64,000 nucleotides of DNA. It comes from Taxillus chinensis. Lineage: Eukaryota; Streptophyta; Magnoliopsida; Santalales; Loranthaceae. A program made the position numbers and the translations under genes. The notes below the pieces were generated by a model that did no database searches, was not told the DNA's origin, and saw nothing but the letters and a program-made list of their open reading frames with translations. The stretch lies in contig CM042089.1 of the NCBI GenBank assembly GCA_023512835.1, positions 55,609,427 to 55,673,426 on the forward strand, written 5' to 3'. Shown in pieces: positions 58,389 through 64,000 of the stretch (position 1 is its first letter; each line of letters starts with the position of its first letter).

Positions 58389-58404
58389 ACTGTTGTCTTT
58401 CAGG
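58386..58404 (+). other. Gag/pol junction: stop codon and splice-acceptor-like site
   Basis: TAA, then TGTTGTCTTTCAG|GAG, with pol continuing in the same frame. The stop and the pyrimidine-CAG sequence are present in A (split by X), B (21273-21291), C (35060-35081) and D. Either stop readthrough or an alternative spliced RNA could express pol. Confidence 0.55.
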
Positions 58405-61400
58405 AGCATCTCTGGAATGCACTGCCGGATCACTTTAAGTTAAAGATCAATCAAAGCAAGTGGATCTTCGATAGTGGATGCTTCGGACATATGACGGGTG
58501 ATCAGACTCTGCTTGTAGAAGTTAATGAAAAATAAGGTCCATCCATTTCATATGGTGACAACAGCAAAGGTAAGACTGTCGGGTATAGCACTTTAACCAA
58601 CGGTTGTGTATCAATCACTAGAGTTGCACTAGTCGAAAGTTTGAAGCATAATTTGTTAAGTGTCAGTAATTTATGTGACAAAGGATTTACTGTTTCCTTT
58701 ATGTCCAACACCTGTACAGTAAGTGAAAACTTATCTGGAGATGTAAAGTTATCCGGATCAAGAGATGGGGACATATACTCAGTGGTCTTAAGAAATAATT
58801 CTTCTGACCCTGTATGCTTCCTCACTAAAGCTTCAGATGAAGATAGTTGGTTATGGCACAAGCGATGCGCACATTTAAACTTTAAGACACTGTCTAAGTT
58901 AGCATCACTTGATCTTGTCACTGGTCTACCTTAACTCAAATACTCCAGAGACACTCTCTGTCGAGAATGTCAACTCGGAAAACAGACCAAACATAGCTTT
59001 AAGAGCAAATCAGTTAATTCAATAACTGCTCCTCTGCAGCTTCTTAATATGGACCTCTGTGGTCCTATTTCTGTTCCTTCGCTGGCTGGTGCGAGATATA
59101 CCCTTATGGTTATCGATGATTTCACTAGATACACATGGGTAATGTTCCTGAAATCACAAGATCAAACTTTTGAGCATCTTGTAGATCTTTTCAATTGGAT
59201 AAGCAACTCACAAGGACTGAGCATAAAGTACATCAGGCATGATCATGGTACAGAATTTGATTTTTCAGATATGAGATCATATTGTTCTGAATAGGGCATT
59301 CAGCATGACTTCTCTGCACCCAGAACTCCACAACAAAATGGGTTAGCTGAGCGCAAGAATCATACTTTAGTCGAGGCTGGCAGATCTATGTTAGCAGGGG
59401 CAACGCTTCCTCTCGCCCATGGGTCAAGATGTGTCCACTGCCTGCTATGTTCAGAACAGAACTCTAATAAATAAATCTACCATGAAAACACCCTGTGAGA
59501 TGTGGAGAGGACGAAAGCCTTCAATTTCACATTTCAGAGCTTTTGGGTGTACTTGCTATATATTGATAAATAGCAAAGAAACCCGGAATAAATTTGAACC
59601 AAAATCTGATGATGGGATTTTTGTCGGGTACTCATTACATAGCAAGGCTTATTGGGTCTTCAATAGAAAACTTTTTAAAGTTGAAGAATCTATCCATATG
59701 ACTTTTGATGAAGCTAATCTTGATTGGTCAAAAGTTGCTTCTTCAAGTTCTAATGTGCAGGTCCCGGACAACAACATCGATTAGTCGAAGTTTATGAATG
59801 TTTCTGATACACATTCTGACCAACCACGTGGCATCAGCGAAGCACAAAGAAATTATATGGATGATGCTACGGATGACTCGGACTCAGGACTACCGTTAAG
59901 CTCCAGACATACTCCTACGGATACCCAAAATTCTGGAGCACCTTCAAGTCCGTCCAGACCAGTTAACACTGAAAGAAACAGTGTTGAAGAACCACCTAGT
60001 TCTACCGTACCTTCTAATACGGAAACATCTGGTCCGGAAGAAGCTCAACCAGCAGATACACCTGAACCACCTAACCTGGCAGAGCTTCAAATTATTCAAG
60101 ATCAACCATCACATGCACAGAATTACAGATGGACCCGAATTGGTGATCCTACTGTTGGTGTAAGAACAAGATCAGCCACTTCCAACATGTGTTTTTACTC
60201 GTGTTTTCTATCTCAAATAGAACCAAAGGTGGTGGATGAAGCTCTTCGGAATTCAAATTGGATAGAAGCCATGCAAGAAGAGTTGAATCAATTTAAGAGA
60301 AATAATGTGTGGACTCTAGTACCAAGGCCTAAGTCTCAGCAAGTCATAGGAGTTAAATGGGTGTTCCGGAACAAGCTTGATACGGATGGAATTGTAATCC
60401 GGAACAAAGCCAGACTGGTAGCCAAAGGATATCGTCAAGAAGAAGGAATAGACTATGATGAAACCTTTGCTCCGGTGGCAAGACTGGAGGCAATCTGAAT
60501 GTTTCTGGCATATGCTTCATATGAAAACTTCATAGTTTATCAAATGGACATCAAGAGTGCATTCCTGAATAAAGATCTTCAAGAGGAGGTGTACGTTGAA
60601 CAACCTCCAGGTTTCATTGAACCCAAGGTTGGACATCTGGTTTACAAACTAAGGAAAGCTTTGTATGGATTGAAGCAAGCTCCAAGAGCCTGGTACGACA
60701 CACTTTCGGAATTCTTACTTGCTTACAACTTTCAAAAAGGGAAGATTGACACCACGCTATTCTTACGGAAAGAGAAAGGACATACTCTGATCGTACAGAT
60801 GTACGTGGATGATATCATTTTCGGATCAACTAATCCGAAACTTTGTGATGAATTCGCCAAGTTGATGACTAGCAAGTTTGAGATGAGTATAATGGGAGAA
60901 ATGTCCTACTTCCTTGGGATCGAAGTCAAACAACTGAAGGAAGGGACCTTCATAAACCAAGCTAAGTGTACTCGCGACTTAATCAAGAAGTTTGGTATGG
61001 AAGGTTCATCTCCCATCAAAACTCCAATGCCAGTCAATGTCAAGTTAGACCCAGATGTTGATGGCAAATCAGTGAATGTGACTGAGTACAGAGGGATGAT
61101 TGGATCCTTGCTGTATCTTACAGCAAGTCGCCCAGACATAATGTTTGCAACTTGCATCTGCGCAAGATATCAGGCGAATCCCAAAGAGTCATATATGCTT
61201 CATGTAAAACGGATATTAAGGTATCTTAAAGGGACAATTAATTTGGGACTCTGGTACCCACAAGAGTCCAACTTCGCCTTATCCGGATATTTTGATACTG
61301 ATTTTGCCGGGTGTCGCATAGACAGGAAAAGCACCAGTGGTACATGCCAATTCCTTGGAAACAGATTGATCTCTTGGTTCAGTAAGAAGCAGAATTCCGT

Positions 61401-61749
61401 ATCAATATCTACTGCTGAAGCGGAATATATAGCTGCTGGGAGTTGCCGCGCACAGCTTCTCTGGATGCAAAGTCAACTTATTGACTATGGCTTCAACATG
61501 ACATATGTTCCACTCTACTGTGACAATACCAGTGCTATTGCTATCAGCAATAATCCCGTCATGCATCCAAAGACAAAACATATTGAGGTCAGGCATCATT
61601 TCATTCGCGATCATGTTCTTAAAAAGCACATATCCCTGGAACATGTTGCTACTGAAGATCAACTGGCGGATATACTTACAAAGCCCCTACCTGATGTAAG
61701 ATTTTCTGAACTTCTTCTCAAATTAAGTATGCTTGACTTTTCTGTATAG
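58389..61749 (+). pseudogene. pol of element D (PR-INT-RT-RH), broken
   Basis: In frame with gag up to about 59412, where a frameshift moves it by one. Protease motif DSGCFGHMTG (58468 on; usual Ser replaced by Phe). Integrase: WHKRCAHLNF, CRECQLGKQ, catalytic Asp 59052, Asp 59241 and Glu 59349 (35 residues between the last two). RT: MDIKSAFLN, YVDD at 60802-60813. RNase [12 protein letters not shown] near 61410. C-terminus LSMLDFSV. Stops: about 58532 TAA, 58932 TAA, 59292 TAG, 59782 TAG, 60496 TGA. The last 416 codons (60499-61749) are open. Confidence 0.9.
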
Positions 61750-63435
61750 CTTCTCAACTGTTATCCATCAGTAGTTGTTTTCAGAACATGTATTGTGCTT
61801 TTATTAATAGTAGTAAATACATACTGATCGTTATGATGATCATACTTACTGTCTAATATGCTTCATGCTTCTGATATTGATAGCAACTTCATAAATGGGA
61901 GGATGCTTGCGTTTCCCGTCTGGAGTCGTTTAAGCAAACATGATTAAAGTTTATATGATTAACCTCATTCTGGTTTCATGATCTTAATTTCCACTGATCA
62001 CCACATGACAAATGCCTGTTCATTTAGATTACTCTATTAACATGTATTGTTGAAGAAATCAAATGGGTTAGCTCGGAATGCCTGGTGGATGAATACACAA
62101 TCGCAGTCTGATCAGCTTCTGAAGTATAGTTTCCTAAAAGGATAGACCGTGCTGAATTTCTTTAAGCCGGAAAGGTCTACCGAGAGGATTGCACAATCTA
62201 CGGGGGAGAAAATGCTTTATAAATTATTCAAGTATATGTCTCATGACCTCTTTCCTGGCTGTCTATTCGAGGGGGAGCCTTTCATTGAGAGGATCGAATG
62301 ATCTACGGGGGAGCCTAAGCTTCATCTATTACCTCAGTAATATCCCCCTAATATGTCTCAGGATACTCCCTCCTCTCGACCCTTTACTTCCTGGATCCGA
62401 CTGGACATGCGTTGTTGAAACGGAATTGCGGCATGCTTGGATGTATTTTTTTCTTCAACCATGCATTTTAATCGGATAATCAATCGCTTGCTTTTGACAT
62501 GTGTCCACTTCCTCATTTTTCACTCATGAATCCTCGTTTGGTCAAATCATATGATTTTTAATTAATCTTAGCTACGTCGTTCGACAGGACGGTTTCCTTA
62601 TGTTGACCTATATGAACTTGTGTATTTATTATCCGACATATGCCCTGATTCAGTCACATTGATCATTCTCTAGTATGTATATGTCTATTTCATTCTTTGT
62701 AATGCATAAGTTCTGCTACTCATTAGTTCGGATTATATAGCTCTTTACTGCCTATTTTCTCCTATCCGTACTAATCCTTGCCTGTTAAGCTTTTGTACTT
62801 TTAGCTTATTTTTGTGAAGCTACAGGTTCAGATTTTCTTTGCACCCTTATCGATAAATCCAGTCCATAGTCTTGGATTTGAAGTGTTGTGGTACTTCTCT
62901 TCTCTTCGACTTATTGACAGCAAAGGAATCTACTTCTCTTTAACCGCACTTTGTTACTACGGACACGGTCTACTTTTTATCCGGATACTCGTCACACGAC
63001 TATCGTTAATTCTGGATGATTGTCGTTTCATTCCTCCGGACTCTTGACACTATCAAATTGCGATAATCCATATCTTATTATATATCGCTTGCTTTTGAGG
63101 AGGAATCATGATGATTCATTAAATGCATGTCTCGGGATGCTCACACTTCCCCGGAAGGCAAACAGCTGTTACCCTTACTTGGTCATGTCGTCTCCACGTC
63201 ATCTTTTAATTCGGAGGCGCATCGATATCAAGACTAATGACATCAGCCTGTCAAGCGGTTTACTGTTTCACTCGCCACATTCCTAGACCCGCTGACATTT
63301 ACGGACTCGGTCTTATATATTCTGGTCATTCCTGCGAAGCACGAGTGTTACTCTTTTCAAATCCCTAAAACTCTCGTTGCTCCTTCAATCCCCAAAGACC
63401 TCGCTTTCCCTCTCGCCCTTCACCTTTCATCTATA
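61750..63435 (+). other. Pol-ORF3 spacer of element D
   Basis: 1.69 kb. Sense-strand GGGGGAG tracts at 62202-62208, 62270-62276 and 62306-62312, each in an AATCTACGGGGGAG-like or related context. A TATATATTC box lies near 63315-63323, and a pyrimidine-rich stretch runs from there to the ORF3 ATG. Short ORFs at 62189-63286 are not conserved in frame. Confidence 0.65.
63315..63435 (+). promoter_or_regulatory. Putative internal promoter of ORF3
   Basis: TTATATATTC, then about 110 nt of CT-rich leader (CTCTCGTTGCTCCTTC, CTTTCCCTCTCGCCC) to ATG 63436. Copies C (TTATATATTC), A (TTATATGTTC) and B (TTATAAGTTC) have a TATA-like box at the same distance. It looks like a plant gene promoter and leader placed 1.6 kb downstream of pol. 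No transcript evidence is available. Confidence 0.4.
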
Positions 63436-64000
63436 ATGGCACCCAGAACCTCTCTTTCCGGCGTCAATCCCGGCCATCTGGTCGATTGGAGCGCTATCTC
63501 CAACCCTCCGGACTGGTTTTTCCATATTCGCCCTCTTCTAGAAGCCTCTCACATCCTCGACTTGATCTCCAATCCTGTCGATCTTCTTGTAGACGACATT
63601 CTCGAGTACTACCAACGGATCCGCTGTACCACCGACTCCACCATCTCCTATGTTCGCGGTGAATCCATCCTCATTACCCCCGGCATTCTCCGCGCTACCC
63701 TCAGCCTACCCCCCGGTGAACCACAGCGCCCCGATGCCGATCCCATGGCGGCTTCTATGGGTTGCACCTATAAAGGCAAGGAATACAAGGTGAAGTCCTT
63801 CCACGGCCGCTATCGCTGTATAGCGGTCATACTGAGTCGCTATTTACTGGCTCGCACTTCCGCTTTGGACTCTGTTCCGTACGATCTTCTTCTGGCCATG
63901 TACGGCGTTTTTGAAGGTCTTCCGATGGATTGGGGGACGTTTCTGTTCCGACTGCTGCAGACTGGACCCAAGAACCTTTCCTTCGGGCGCATCCTTAGCA
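63436..64000 (+). CDS. ORF3 N-terminal part of element D (runs off window)
   Basis: ATG 63436, open to the window edge (188 codons) without stop or frameshift. Sequence MAPRTSLSGVNPGHLVDW onward covers the N-terminal domain, including VRGESILITPGILRATL, FHGRYRC and LLAMYGVFEGLPMDWG, which are near-identical to C and A. This domain resembles the putative plant transposon-protein domain. The coiled coil and C48-like protease domain expected from A and C would lie beyond 64000. It is the only ORF3 start here that is not interrupted by a stop in the visible part apart from the fragment in B. Confidence 0.78.
   Translation, partial: MAPRTSLSGVNPGHLVDWSAISNPPDWFFHIRPLLEASHILDLISNPVDLLVDDILEYYQRIRCTTDSTISYVRGESILITPGILRATLSLPPGEPQRPDADPMAASMGCTYKGKEYKVKSFHGRYRCIAVILSRYLLARTSALDSVPYDLLLAMYGVFEGLPMDWGTFLFRLLQTGPKNLSFGRILS

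Larger units (their letters stand above)
54620..64000 (+). mobile_element. Sirevirus-like element D, open at right edge
   Basis: Plus-strand copy inserted into E. Contains 5' LTR, PBS, gag, pol, spacer and the first ~188 codons of ORF3 before the window ends. The left flank 54615-54619 reads ATATG (expected TSD); the right end is not visible. The gag-pol region keeps one frame over 1100 codons, with a single frameshift near 59412. Confidence 0.92.

Noticed and set aside
1..64000. Host protein-coding genes, tRNA or rRNA genes
   Set aside because: Every region with recognisable coding content belongs to a transposable element; no clover-leaf or rRNA-like sequence was noticed by eye.

Overview
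The window is plant nuclear heterochromatin built entirely from nested LTR retrotransposons. I see no host gene, rRNA or tRNA. tRNA-primed LTR elements of Sirevirus (Ty1/copia) and Tat/Ogre (Ty3/gypsy) type, present in nested copies, point to a flowering plant with a repeat-rich genome. A eudicot is my guess; the sequence does not prove it.

Layout. (1) 1-752: partial LTR of a minus-strand gypsy-like element G that cuts into element B. (2) 753-25026: Sirevirus-like copy B (minus), split by a complete copy A (2608-17650, minus, TSD GTAAT). A itself carries an unclassified 2.24-kb insertion X (11826-14065, 11-bp TSD) at its gag/pol junction. (3) 25027-52959: Tat/Ogre-type element F (plus). B sits in its 5' LTR, and a complete Sirevirus copy C (25718-38849, minus, TSD ATATT) sits in its leader. 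F encodes ORF1, gag, protease plus G-patch, then RT, two RNase H domains and integrase, followed by a hairpin-repeat 3' region and a 3.1-kb LTR. (4) 52960-54619: fragment E of the same Sirevirus family (minus). (5) 54620-64000: Sirevirus copy D (plus) inserted in E and running off the right edge.

The Sirevirus family has a constant plan: LTR of 1.2-1.4 kb, tRNA-iMet primer site, coiled-coil gag with two zinc knuckles, a stop at the gag/pol junction with pol in the same frame, pol (PR-INT-RT-RH), a spacer of about 1.7 kb with purine-tract motifs, then a third gene (ORF3, about 910-930 codons), polypurine tract and LTR. ORF3 is the most interesting content. It has an N-terminal plant transposon-like domain, a Pro/Ala/Ser-rich middle with a coiled coil, and a C-terminal Ulp1/C48-type cysteine protease domain with recognisable His-Asp-Gln-Cys residues. 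It appears to have its own TATA-like upstream region.

All coding regions are decayed, mostly by C-to-T type nonsense changes and, in the Sirevirus gag/pol genes, by single-base losses at CAG/CTG. The latter may be an assembly artefact. Percent identities and searches were not computed; statements about similarity come from reading copies side by side.
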